Shown: in pieces, positions 7,934 through 15,500 of the stretch
Layout: each line of letters starts with the position of its first letter
Position numbering within the stretch: the stretch's first letter is position 1
From: a virus
IMG/VR virus record: IMGVR_UViG_3300044701_000137
Coordinates: 1-23,070 of that record
Length of the DNA stretch: 23,070 bases
Strand: one strand, 5' to 3'
The notes under the pieces: generated by a model
The model's input: the letters and a program-made list of their open reading frames with translations, nothing else
What the model was told of the DNA's origin: nothing
Database searches by the model: none
Translations under genes and position numbers: made by a program

Positions 7934-8319
7934 TAGGCAAGGGTAACGCTCAATGAACCAGCAGCGATCTTGAAGATGTCGCCAGACTCAATGGTCTTGG
8001 AAGTCGTGAGTTCCGTGTAAAACAGGAGATTGCCTGTCGTAATTGCATCGTGCAGACCAATATGCGACACGGTTCCCCATGTGCCAGTAGCCTGGGCAAA
8101 CTCAACCGCAGACGAGTTCGTGCAGACACCGTTGCTAGGCGCACCAAAAGTCACGTCTTTACGGGCATAAGAGCCACCAGAGATCTCGGTTCCTGTGCCG
8201 CCTTCGCCTGGATCTGACGTGTACAGAGCCACGAAAACGGTTGACGGTGATGTGTAAGAAGTATTGCGGAGAACGGCGTTAAGTAGGCCATTCTCCAAGT
8301 AGTTCGACATTTCAGACAT
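7933..8319 (-). CDS. Gp80-like phage tail fibre-type protein, 128 aa
   Basis: The sequence opens with MSNYLENGLLNAVLRNT at residues 4-20, then VFVALYTSDPGEGGTGTEIS (28-47), GSYARKDVTFGAP (49-61), a GTWGTVSHIGLHDA turn (79-92) and a final beta part (GDIFKIAAGSLSVTLA). This series is characteristic of a small phage virion family often called Gp80-like or tail fibre protein. The exact place in the particle is not established. The ATG at 8319 has GAGGT five bases upstream, three bases after the adaptor stop. Its own stop overlaps the next ATG as TAATG. It belongs to the head-tail to tail transition of the operon. Confidence 0.8.
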   Translation of the reverse strand: MSEMSNYLENGLLNAVLRNTSYTSPSTVFVALYTSDPGEGGTGTEISGGSYARKDVTFGAPSNGVCTNSSAVEFAQATGTWGTVSHIGLHDAITTGNLLFYTELTTSKTIESGDIFKIAAGSLSVTLA

Positions 8320-8321
8320 GA

Positions 8322-8942
8322 TTACCTCGTTGTGACGGACATTGAAAGGGGAGCGCCAGCATATTCTGAGTTCTCGTCAGACGTGTTGATACGGGCGATT
8401 GCGCGGTCATACATCGCTGCCCATGTACCGATACGGGCATCGTTCATCAGATAAGGCTCGGCCTCACCAAGACTGGCGTACAGGAGTGCGTCTGGATAGT
8501 TCGCCAGGAACTCGTTACTTGCGACAGAATCCGACATTGCTGTGGGCTTGAAGTAGTACAGCAGTTCTACCGTGTAGTTGCTGTCAGGAATCGGAGCAAA
8601 CTCAAACTCTTGCCCTAGCACCGTGTAAAACACCGGACGGCCACCGTCGGTAGCGCGAGCATCACGGGTAAATGAACTTGGCGACAGATACGACACGGAG
8701 ATCCGTGGGGTTCCGTCTAGGTAGATGTCTCGTAATTCTAGGAAATCAGAAGGCAGGGCCACAGTAGGATCGCCACCCGTCATAGTCGTTGTTACTGACT
8801 TCAGGAGTTTACGGGTACGGATGTCTCGCGACAGGCGAAGTTCGGCCAGAGAGATAAAGTCAGGTATCTGGCTTGTTAGATCCGTTCGACCCAGGTAGTT
8901 GGCTACCGTGGTCTTTAGATCCGAGTAATTGGTCAGAGCCAT
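8322..8942 (-). CDS. Head-tail adaptor protein, SU10/P22-type, 206 aa
   Basis: I choose the ATG at 8942 (MALTNYSDLKTTVANYLGR) because homologous adaptors start with this pattern and GGAAA lies upstream. The N-terminal half contains LTSQIPDFISLAELRLSRDI (20-39) and the proline-rich VALPSDFLELRDIYLDG (near 56-72). Then come YLSPSSFTRDA and a beta segment, ELLYYFKP. The C-terminal helices ALLYASLGEAEPYL and AAMYDRAIARIN complete the fold. Proteins of this family form the ring below the portal and connect it to the tail. Position between capsid and tail genes supports this. The first 83 bases of the gene overlap the end of the glycosyltransferase gene in another frame. Confidence 0.85.
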   Translation of the reverse strand: MALTNYSDLKTTVANYLGRTDLTSQIPDFISLAELRLSRDIRTRKLLKSVTTTMTGGDPTVALPSDFLELRDIYLDGTPRISVSYLSPSSFTRDARATDGGRPVFYTVLGQEFEFAPIPDSNYTVELLYYFKPTAMSDSVASNEFLANYPDALLYASLGEAEPYLMNDARIGTWAAMYDRAIARINTSDENSEYAGAPLSMSVTTR

Positions 8943-9588
8943 GTTCGTTTTCCAATGAAATGTCGTGCCATCCAAAGGTGTAAGACCCGATATGCCCGAT
9001 CTCGTTGGACAACCCGTGGTCTACCCAAGTGTCAAAACCAGCGTCATACGCCTTAACGCAGAAGTAAACGTCCTCGCCTAGTAACTTGTCGCCAGGAAGC
9101 ATCTCGAACCAAAACCACGGCTGCGGAGTCTTTTTATAGACCTCAGCCTTGACCATCATCACGCCACAACCGATGGCCGTGACCTTTTCTAGTCCTGTCT
9201 TGTTCTTAGACGATACCTGATTCCATGTGTTGACGCGGTTCTCTTGGTCAACCAGCAGGTTCTTTGCCGTAGCCTTTACAGGGATCGAGCGAGTAGTGGC
9301 GTTTACGCCTACGATGTCTTTGTTGTGTGCGATCAACCTTTGGATCGTATCCTTTGGGAAACGCATATCTGCGTCTATCCAGAGAATGTAATCCGCACCG
9401 TCATTCAGCGCCTCTTTTACGAGTTTCTCGCGCTGATCGAATATCAATGTGCCGTTGACCGTGTAGAGAACCGTGTCTCCTTTGCGGTAACGACTGTCAA
9501 ACCCAACCATATTGGCCAGGTCAAACGCTGTGCCAATCTCCATCTCACCCCTGCTAGGGATACAGATGGCCACCCTCTTTTTAGCCAT
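8860..9588 (-). CDS. Glycosyltransferase, GT-A (family 2-like), 242 aa
   Basis: The start at 9588 is set by AGGAGGT five bases upstream; the longer frame from 9651 lacks such a site. Residues 5-13 (RVAICIPSR) form the first nucleotide-sugar strand. ADYILWIDADMRFPKDTI (65-82) gives the strand and the metal-binding DxD motif (D72, D74). IGCGVMMVKAEVY (139-151) and LLGEDVYFCVKAYDAGF (169-185) match the acceptor loop and the ED motif of GT-A enzymes. The protein probably moves a sugar from a nucleotide donor to phage DNA, to a virion protein or to host surface sugar; the sequence does not decide. The last 27 residues overlap the adaptor gene and are Gly/Ser/Asn/Asp-rich, unlike a folded domain. 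A sugar-transfer gene inside the structural operon suggests a cargo gene acquired by the phage. Confidence 0.82.
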   Translation of the reverse strand: MAKKRVAICIPSRGEMEIGTAFDLANMVGFDSRYRKGDTVLYTVNGTLIFDQREKLVKEALNDGADYILWIDADMRFPKDTIQRLIAHNKDIVGVNATTRSIPVKATAKNLLVDQENRVNTWNQVSSKNKTGLEKVTAIGCGVMMVKAEVYKKTPQPWFWFEMLPGDKLLGEDVYFCVKAYDAGFDTWVDHGLSNEIGHIGSYTFGWHDISLENEHGSDQLLGSKDHGSQLPGSNGSNKPDT

Positions 9589-9596
9589 GCTACCTC

Positions 9597-9914
9597 CTAC
9601 ACCCGCCCTGGGCGCGTCCTGAAATACTGATTCTCCGGATCGTTCAACCAAGCCTTTAGAGCCTTCTGGTCAACGATGTGGAATCCTCGCAGAATCTTTT
9701 TCTCGTTCAGCATCTGGATCACAGCAAACGGTATAGAAGCGATCTTTGTAAGTTCGCCCCACTTCGCCTTGTTGTCGATCTGTGCGTATTCTGCTTTGTT
9801 CTTCTCTATGAACGGCGTTATGTCTGTCTCGGACTTGATTACCAGCCCACCCTCGCCGTCTGCGTAGTACGACTTAACCGTACCCTTGTGTACGTCTGTA
9901 CCTAGTTTTTTCAC
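9597..9914 (-). CDS. Conserved phage hypothetical protein, 105 aa (GTG start)
   Basis: The protein reads KKLGTDVHKGTVKSYYADGE from residue 2, then a region ending FIEKNKAEYAQIDNKAKWGE, a helix IPFAVIQMLNEKKILRGF, and a C-terminal end LNDPENQYFRTRPGRV. The YYADGEGGL start and the YFRTRPGRV end are seen in a conserved but uncharacterised phage family between capsid and tail genes. I choose GTG at 9914 because the longer start (GTG at 9953) would lie inside the terminator hairpin behind the capsid gene; GGGG lies just upstream as a weak ribosome site. Its stop overlaps the ribosome site of the glycosyltransferase gene. Role unknown. Confidence 0.78.
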   Translation of the reverse strand: MKKLGTDVHKGTVKSYYADGEGGLVIKSETDITPFIEKNKAEYAQIDNKAKWGELTKIASIPFAVIQMLNEKKILRGFHIVDQKALKAWLNDPENQYFRTRPGRV

Positions 9915-9923
9915 ATTAGCCCC

Positions 9924-9953
9924 AAAAATGTGAGACGGATTGCTCCGCCCCAC
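9924..9953 (-). terminator. Strong hairpin terminator/attenuator behind the major capsid gene
   Basis: On the minus strand GTGGGGCGGA pairs with TCCGTCTCAC over ten base pairs (eight Watson-Crick, two G-T), closed by a GCAA (GNRA) tetraloop and followed by ATTTTT. It begins 15 bases after the capsid stop. This is the textbook form of an intrinsic terminator. Since essential tail genes lie beyond it, it probably terminates only partly and so raises capsid mRNA over downstream genes; it could also protect the capsid mRNA 3' end. Confidence 0.88.
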
Positions 9954-9968
9954 ATTCTACTCTACTTT

Positions 9969-10919
9969 TTAGGTAGCGGAAAGGTCTGCAACGATACCGT
10001 GAGCGGCTTCGTTCTTCACTTCCAGCGTCAGTTCGGCGAGGATCTGAGTCTTCTCGCTGTCACCAGTCTTAGCCAGATCATTGGTCATGAACGGACGGAG
10101 ATAGTTGAGCGATGCGTACTCAGGATCGAGAACCAGCGCGTCACGGCTACGCATAAAGCGATCCGGAACGATCTGGAGAACACCGAAGTCCGACTGATAC
10201 AGGTCAGCGCCAGCCAGAATGGTGATGTCGCCAGTTGCATTGCTGTTATAGCGATGCTGCGACAGACCTTGGAAGCCAGAGACAACCTGCTTGAGTGCGG
10301 GAGGAACGACCAACAGAGTGGGCGTACCGCCTGACGAAAACACCTTCTGAACCACATCCTTGAGCATGGACTCTTGGAAAGTGCGGGTAGCACCGTCGCC
10401 ACGAGTCGAAACACCGATCGTTGTGGGGTCAGTAGAGAACGTGCTTGCAGCGTTCTTGTTGGTGTTGGTCTTGATGTACGACAGGAGCGAACCGAGCAGG
10501 CGAGCAGAGCCAGAACTACCGGCAGACTGACCCTGGTTAGCGGTGATGATTGCCTCGATGTCGCGCTTCAGTTCGGCAGAAGCCTTAGCCAACTGGTAAG
10601 CCTTCTCAGACTTACGGCCAGCCTTGTCAACAGCCTCCAGAGTGCCAGAAACCTGAACGGTCTTCTGAACGATCTGGGTGTAGTTACCGATACGGGTCGT
10701 CGGGGTCAGGGTTGCAGCAGAAGCGTCTGCGCCTTCAACAGCAGCGTTGGAGGTGTTAGCAGAAGCCAGGGAGTCCGTCTGCCACTCATGGTAAACGGCA
10801 GTTGCTTTGCCCTTACCGATGGAACTCATAATGGGCGTATCTTGTGGGGAGATATTGTATATGACATCCGCCAAATCTTCCCGTGCTCCAACTGCATCAA
10901 ATCTTGTAAACGTAGGCAT
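9969..10919 (-). CDS. Major capsid protein, SU10-type HK97 fold, 316 aa
   Basis: The N-terminal region (REDLADVIYNISPQDTPIMS, then SIGKGKATAVYHEWQTDSLA) is characteristic of the SU10-like major capsid family, also known as DUF5309. The GNYTQIVQKTVQVSGTLEAV segment, the helix KSEKAYQLAKASAELKRDIE and a C-terminal beta region (TQILAELTLEVKNEAAHGIV) complete the HK97-type pattern. The length is normal for the family. The start at 10919 has AAGGAA at a suitable distance. Scaffold lies just upstream and a strong terminator just downstream, which fits the need for high capsid expression. This protein forms the icosahedral shell. Confidence 0.93.
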   Translation of the reverse strand: MPTFTRFDAVGAREDLADVIYNISPQDTPIMSSIGKGKATAVYHEWQTDSLASANTSNAAVEGADASAATLTPTTRIGNYTQIVQKTVQVSGTLEAVDKAGRKSEKAYQLAKASAELKRDIEAIITANQGQSAGSSGSARLLGSLLSYIKTNTNKNAASTFSTDPTTIGVSTRGDGATRTFQESMLKDVVQKVFSSGGTPTLLVVPPALKQVVSGFQGLSQHRYNSNATGDITILAGADLYQSDFGVLQIVPDRFMRSRDALVLDPEYASLNYLRPFMTNDLAKTGDSEKTQILAELTLEVKNEAAHGIVADLSAT

Positions 10920-10928
10920 GATAATTCC

Positions 10929-11885
10929 TTATAAAAAGCGTTCAAATAGTTTGGCTGCGTCTCGTTGCTTGCCGGTCTTTTTGAGTTGACCTTTAAGTTT
11001 CTTGACGGCATCTTGGTCTGGATTGCTCTGTTGAGTCGTTCCAGGGCGCAGAGTCTTAGGAGCCTCGGCAACACGCTTGGCGGTTGCTGGCTTGGACTTC
11101 TGCAATTTGTCGTACTGCATAGCCTTGTAAAGAGTCAGAACTGCACGATGGTCATAGACCTGCGACAACTCCTGCTCAGAGAAACCAATCGACCTCGCGA
11201 AGTCTTTGATTTCCTTCCGAACTACCTCGCCTTTAACCTCGTCTGCCATATCAGGGATGGCGGCGCGTAAGCGTTCCGCTTCCTGTGACAGGTGGCTTTG
11301 TAAGCGTTGCTGTTGTTCGGCCTGTTGGCGTTGTGCCAGTTGCATCCGTTCTTGACGAACCGCAGAGAGTTGCTTCTCGCGCTCCACTTGCTCTGCCATT
11401 TTCACGGCGTAGCCAATGGGGTCAGTCTCTTTAAGTGCGGCTAGATCTTCCTGCGGACTCTGTGTGAGCATCTGCTCGATCACTTGGAGTCGTTGGGCGT
11501 ATTGGTCACGGAGTCTTGCGGCTTCTTCAACCTTAGACTTTTCAGCCTCAATTGCCTTGCGTTGTTCTGCGAGGGCTTGAGTCTTTTTTGTGTAATCCGA
11601 TGTGCGGGAATAGCCTTTAATGAGTTCGTCAACGTCAACCTCCAGTTCCTCGTTATCAACTTTCACGCGGTACTTGGGGGTTTGTTGAGGTTCCTCGTAG
11701 GATTCCTCGCCTTGCTCTGCTTCCTCGGTTTCGTACTCTCCAGAAGCCTCGTACTCCTGCTCTTGGATTTCCTCCTGCGGTGCTTCCGGTTGGCCTTGCG
11801 GCTCCGTTGGCTCCATCATTCCGAGAAATGCACCAGCGGCATCTCTTACTGTTTTAACACTTCCTTGCGGATTGGTGTCGTCCAT
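10929..11885 (-). CDS. Capsid scaffolding protein, 318 aa
   Basis: Residues 25-68 are strongly acidic (Glu/Gln/Pro-rich). YRVKVDNEELEVDVDELIKG (72-91) and YSRTSDYTKKTQALAEQRKA (92-111) are a recurring pair in phage scaffolds. Residues 100-235 are a long coiled coil (KAIEAEKSKVEEAARLRDQY; QERMQLAQRQQAEQQQRLQS). The C-terminus is basic (KKLKGQLKKTGKQRDAAKLF), as expected for the part that binds the capsid protein. The gene is directly before the capsid gene, with AGAGGT before the ATG. The protein directs procapsid assembly and leaves before maturation. No protease signature is present. Confidence 0.88.
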   Translation of the reverse strand: MDDTNPQGSVKTVRDAAGAFLGMMEPTEPQGQPEAPQEEIQEQEYEASGEYETEEAEQGEESYEEPQQTPKYRVKVDNEELEVDVDELIKGYSRTSDYTKKTQALAEQRKAIEAEKSKVEEAARLRDQYAQRLQVIEQMLTQSPQEDLAALKETDPIGYAVKMAEQVEREKQLSAVRQERMQLAQRQQAEQQQRLQSHLSQEAERLRAAIPDMADEVKGEVVRKEIKDFARSIGFSEQELSQVYDHRAVLTLYKAMQYDKLQKSKPATAKRVAEAPKTLRPGTTQQSNPDQDAVKKLKGQLKKTGKQRDAAKLFERFL

Positions 11886-11902
11886 TGTGACCTCTTAGGT
11901 TG

Positions 11903-12139
11903 TTAAAAAATCTTCCAACGCTTTTCCTTGATTTCCGCTGATGCGGACATGGATTGAAGCGAAGCGATAAACTCGTCTAATCCACGCAGTTTTTGCAGGG
12001 ATCTCTCCCGTACATCCACCGCATCTTCGTCCGAGTTTAGAACGTTGTTAATATACAACTCTCGTTGCTTTTTTACAACATCCTTGAAAAAGTCATCGTT
12101 GAGCAGGGTTGCTGCCCGTAGGTGTGGGTTTTCGATCAT
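11903..12139 (-). CDS. Small helical structural-cluster protein, 78 aa, function unknown
   Basis: The protein is mainly helical and charged (FFKDVVKKQRELYINNVLNS; RERSLQKLRGLDEFIASLQS) with a basic end (EIKEKRWKIF). The ATG overlaps the stop of the DUF4214 gene (ATGA). Small proteins of this type sit between portal and scaffold genes in many short-tailed phages, but I know no demonstrated role. A head-assembly or portal-associated function is a guess from place. No domain or cysteine motif is visible. Confidence 0.75.
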   Translation of the reverse strand: MIENPHLRAATLLNDDFFKDVVKKQRELYINNVLNSDEDAVDVRERSLQKLRGLDEFIASLQSMSASAEIKEKRWKIF

Positions 12140-13428
12140 CCGTCGTATTCTGAAGAATCAATGTTCTGCGTCTCGTCATAAGCCGCTTGCGCCGGACTTG
12201 GCGTTGGCTTCCAATTGCCTTCCGAGTCAATAATCCCACGGTCAAACGGGCCAGGCATAAATTGGTTAAATGACGACACAACCCCTGGCATACCGAACTG
12301 GAAGCCCTGCGGGATATTCTGCGCGTACCCTGCAACACCTGATCGGAACTGGGGCTGACCTGCGGCAAACGGGACATAGGTCGGCTCGAACCCGCGCTCA
12401 GAGTAGAACCCTGGCGTTACCGGCGCACCCAAGAAGTTAGAGCCAGCAAAGGACTGGTTAATCGTCTGGCCTAACTGCTGACCAAAGTTCTGCGGTGTCG
12501 TGATGTCACCCTGACGAACCATCGTCGGGGCGGCGTAATTGCCGGGAGCAAACGGGTTCTGTTGACCGGCGGCTACCAGTTGGTTGCCAAACTGATCGTA
12601 GGCAGGAGCGTAGGACTGATCCATAGCGGCCAAGACCGTAGCCCGTTCTGCGGCTTCTGCTCGCGCTGTAGCCATGTTTGCGTCTTCCCCTAGTTGCATA
12701 CCGAATCTGGGGTCGATAACAACACCAGCCTGGGGTGCGGCAAGGGTGTCATAAATGTTCTCAGGCGTAGCAAACTGTAACTGGTTCATCAGACCGTCTG
12801 CCTCGACTCCACTTAGCGCACCAGAGCCACGGGCGATAGAGATAGCCTCGGCTACGCGACCAGGCGATAGCGTCCGGTTACCTTCGGTGAACGTGTAGGT
12901 TCCGGTAACGGGGTCAAAAGTGGAGATGATCGGAGCCTGCGTGACAGGGTTTACAAAAGCCACCTGTTGTTGACCCATCATGGAGATATTGGCCGCGTCT
13001 GACGGGACGTTGTAGATGTCCTGCGTAGCGCGACGGCCACCGAACGGGTCTGCTTCTAGTGCAGAAACCATCATGGCATCAAACGTCTGCGGGCTTTGCG
13101 CCGCAACAATGTCCGTACCGGCAGCGCCACCACGGAGATAGTCGTTCACAACTGCCGCAGAGATAGCAGGATCGGTCTGTACGCGGCTCATCCAGTACTG
13201 GTAACCCTCTTGCTCAGGATTGCGCCCAAACAGGCTACGGTAGCCGGATGTGAGGACTTGAGTGTCGTAATTCTGACCTTCTAACGACTGGTTGAGTTCG
13301 GCAATGATCTGCTCTTGAGTTTTCGCGCCTTTGGTTAATTGGTCGATGTAGAACTGCAATCCACCCTGGTCAGGTTCCCGTCCGAGTTGGTCTCGGTAAG
13401 CGCCCATCAGAAACGAGTTGTAATCCAT
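12136..13428 (-). CDS. DUF4214-repeat protein in the head cluster, 430 aa
   Basis: Two DUF4214-like units open the protein: residues 7-45 (MGAYRDQLGREPDQGGLQFY) and 59-95 (SGYRSLFGRNPEQEGYQYWM), both with the core [LF]GR-x-P-[DE]-Q-x-G-[LY]-x-[FY]-[YW]. A middle region holds a beta-like FDPVTGTYTFTEGN (about 168-181) and a helical MATARAEAAERATVLAAMDQ. From about residue 280 it is Gln/Asn/Pro/Phe/Gly-rich and low in complexity (APGNYAAPTMVRQGDITTPQ), which suggests an extended or internal virion protein. DUF4214 is best known from bacterial secreted and surface proteins, where its role is unclear. The start overlaps the portal stop (TAATG). A virion role follows from context only. Confidence 0.8.
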   Translation of the reverse strand: MDYNSFLMGAYRDQLGREPDQGGLQFYIDQLTKGAKTQEQIIAELNQSLEGQNYDTQVLTSGYRSLFGRNPEQEGYQYWMSRVQTDPAISAAVVNDYLRGGAAGTDIVAAQSPQTFDAMMVSALEADPFGGRRATQDIYNVPSDAANISMMGQQQVAFVNPVTQAPIISTFDPVTGTYTFTEGNRTLSPGRVAEAISIARGSGALSGVEADGLMNQLQFATPENIYDTLAAPQAGVVIDPRFGMQLGEDANMATARAEAAERATVLAAMDQSYAPAYDQFGNQLVAAGQQNPFAPGNYAAPTMVRQGDITTPQNFGQQLGQTINQSFAGSNFLGAPVTPGFYSERGFEPTYVPFAAGQPQFRSGVAGYAQNIPQGFQFGMPGVVSSFNQFMPGPFDRGIIDSEGNWKPTPSPAQAAYDETQNIDSSEYDG

Positions 13429-15491
13429 TACATTCCCCTTACCGCACGAATACCTGCGGCTGTTGCATCAATGCTTGTCTGTGCTGCTAGTTCTTGGCGC
13501 TTGAGTTCGATCTCGGCTGCGGCCTTCTCTTGTGCAAGTGCAATATCTGCCATCGCCTTCTCGCGCTTGACCTGAATATCTGCCTCGGCCTTAGCCATCA
13601 TTGCTTGGATCTGAGCCTGTGTCTGAGCCATTACTGCCTCGACCATTGGGTCAACCTGTTGCTGTTGCTGTGGCGGCGGGTTTGACAGGGCTTGGTCAAT
13701 CTCAGGAGTGATCTCGCGGAAGAACTCGGACGAATCCTTGAACCCTGCGGCTTCGATCATCTTGCCGAGTGTTGACCGATACTGACCTACGGACACCAGA
13801 GGATTGGCAGGGCCGTACTGCTGGATGATCCGTTCTTGTTTGTCCAGAATCATTGCGATCATAGCCATCTGCTGCTCTTTGGAGCCGGTTCCAAGACCGA
13901 CGTTGATGGACAGGTCGTACTCGTTAGACCACTCTCGTGGGTCGATAGCAACGAACTTGCCACGCAGACGGATGATGCGCTCTTTGTCCTGATACTTGCA
14001 GACTAGGTGCAGGATGTTGCGGAACAGGTCTTTGATGCCTGTCTCGGCAAAGATACGAGCAATCAGTTCAATCCTTGCGGCTCCGGCGTTTTGCATCATC
14101 GCCACGGCTGTCGCGGTAGTGTTTTGCAGAATGTTGGGGTCTAAGCCCTGAGAAGCCTGGGTAACGCCTGTGCGCTTCTGCTGAATCTGATCCATGTAGT
14201 CCAGCATCGGGAAGGCTTGACCGGCAACCAGAGGAACCGTAATCGGTGTCACGGCATTGGGGTTCTTGACCCGCACCACGCCACCAGGAGTTACGGTCAG
14301 CATATCGTCTAGGTTTACCTGACCATCCACAACCATCATCCGAGCGTTGTTAGACAGGTACAAGTTATCCAGAATCTGACGGGTAATCGTAGTCTTGATT
14401 AACTGGAGGTCGGTTACACGATCTGCAAGGCTGTGGCCGTAGAACTTGTGCGGCATCGGGATAGGGCAGAGCGAGCAGAACGGAACGTAGTCTGTCTCCT
14501 CGTTCTCCAGGATCTCGTGGCCAGCATAGACGATACGGCGCAGTTCAGCGATTCCATCACCGTCGTAGTCCACCTTCATGTAAGCCTCGTAGACCTCGAT
14601 CTCTTGCATGGTCGGGTCAAGGCTAGGATCGTCCGGCTGCTCTCCGTTAGAGAAGCGAGCCACGCGCTCTGTCGTGTACTCCAAGTCGTTGTACGTCGGC
14701 AGGTCGTCTACGACCTTCTTGGGGAAGCCCATAGCCACCAGTTCTGAACGGGTAGCCAGACGGCGGTGAGCGCAGAACGGGCTATCAGAAAGCAGACGTG
14801 TCTTCTTGCTGACGATAAATTCTTCGGGCGCTAGGTTCTCAATGACCACGCGACCCTTCTTGTCGATCTTCTTGATCTTGACGTTGTAGGCGTATACGGG
14901 AACCATAGCGGGTTCCATGCCCATCTGCATATCCAACCCTGCCACGCCCTGCATCATCGGCGGTACGGGCGCAGGAACCTCTCCAATCTGGATTTCTTCT
15001 TGGCTGACGATCTCGTACTGTCCGTCAGACAGAAGCATGGTCAGTTCGTCTTGGCTCAGGTTCTCGTAGGACTCGGTGTTCACCTCGGTCATATCTTCCC
15101 ACCAGACCTTGATGATGCCGTTCTTGTAGATCAGCGCGTCCTTGATCCAGTCGTGCAGGATGGTGACACCTGGGTTCTCGTTCATGAACACCCAGTTGCA
15201 GTACTCGGTCGCCTGTTTAGCCTTTTCCTCGTCGCCTGGGCCTTTCGGCTCAAACATCACCACCTCGTCGGACTGCGTGAAGATGCGGAGCAACTGAGGG
15301 ATAGCCCCGTCAATTGCCTCTGCCACCTCGCCTGTCACGATCTGAGAGCGTCCCTCTACCTCGTTTCCGTAAGGATCGCGGTTGTAGGACTTGATAGCCT
15401 GACGACGTTGCTCTGTGGTTTCGGTGTCCAGATAGCCGAGAGCGTTGTCGATCTCGTTATCTAACATTCCTTTGAGTTGAATTTCGTCCAT
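13428..15491 (-). CDS. Portal protein (P22-like), 687 aa
   Basis: The N-terminal part, NRDPYGNEVEGRSQIVTGEV, then EAIDGAIPQLLRIFTQSDEV and VMFEPKGPGDEEKAKQATEY, is characteristic of portal proteins of short-tailed phages. The clip and wing regions follow, including PFCSLCPIPMPHKFYGHSLA and the stem ADRVTDLQLIKTTITRQILD. The last 90 residues form a Gln/Ala/Glu-rich coiled coil (AQTQAQIQAMMAKAEADIQV), like the barrel of long portals. The length (nearly 700) fits the P22 type. A second ATG six bases upstream (15497) is possible, but the AGGT site is better placed for 15491. The portal is the dodecameric gate for DNA entry and the base for the tail; it works with the terminase encoded directly upstream. 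Confidence 0.92.
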   Translation of the reverse strand: MDEIQLKGMLDNEIDNALGYLDTETTEQRRQAIKSYNRDPYGNEVEGRSQIVTGEVAEAIDGAIPQLLRIFTQSDEVVMFEPKGPGDEEKAKQATEYCNWVFMNENPGVTILHDWIKDALIYKNGIIKVWWEDMTEVNTESYENLSQDELTMLLSDGQYEIVSQEEIQIGEVPAPVPPMMQGVAGLDMQMGMEPAMVPVYAYNVKIKKIDKKGRVVIENLAPEEFIVSKKTRLLSDSPFCAHRRLATRSELVAMGFPKKVVDDLPTYNDLEYTTERVARFSNGEQPDDPSLDPTMQEIEVYEAYMKVDYDGDGIAELRRIVYAGHEILENEETDYVPFCSLCPIPMPHKFYGHSLADRVTDLQLIKTTITRQILDNLYLSNNARMMVVDGQVNLDDMLTVTPGGVVRVKNPNAVTPITVPLVAGQAFPMLDYMDQIQQKRTGVTQASQGLDPNILQNTTATAVAMMQNAGAARIELIARIFAETGIKDLFRNILHLVCKYQDKERIIRLRGKFVAIDPREWSNEYDLSINVGLGTGSKEQQMAMIAMILDKQERIIQQYGPANPLVSVGQYRSTLGKMIEAAGFKDSSEFFREITPEIDQALSNPPPQQQQQVDPMVEAVMAQTQAQIQAMMAKAEADIQVKREKAMADIALAQEKAAAEIELKRQELAAQTSIDATAAGIRAVRGM

Positions 15492-15500
15492 TTTCATGAC

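Noticed and set aside
9915-9953. The longer GTG start (118 residues) of the gene after the capsid
   Set aside because: It falls inside the terminator hairpin and would add residues coded by the stem-loop; GTG at 9914 is preferred.
14433-15464. Long plus-strand frames opposite portal (104 and 154 codons)
   Set aside because: They are antisense shadows of a well-identified portal gene, with no ribosome site or promoter.
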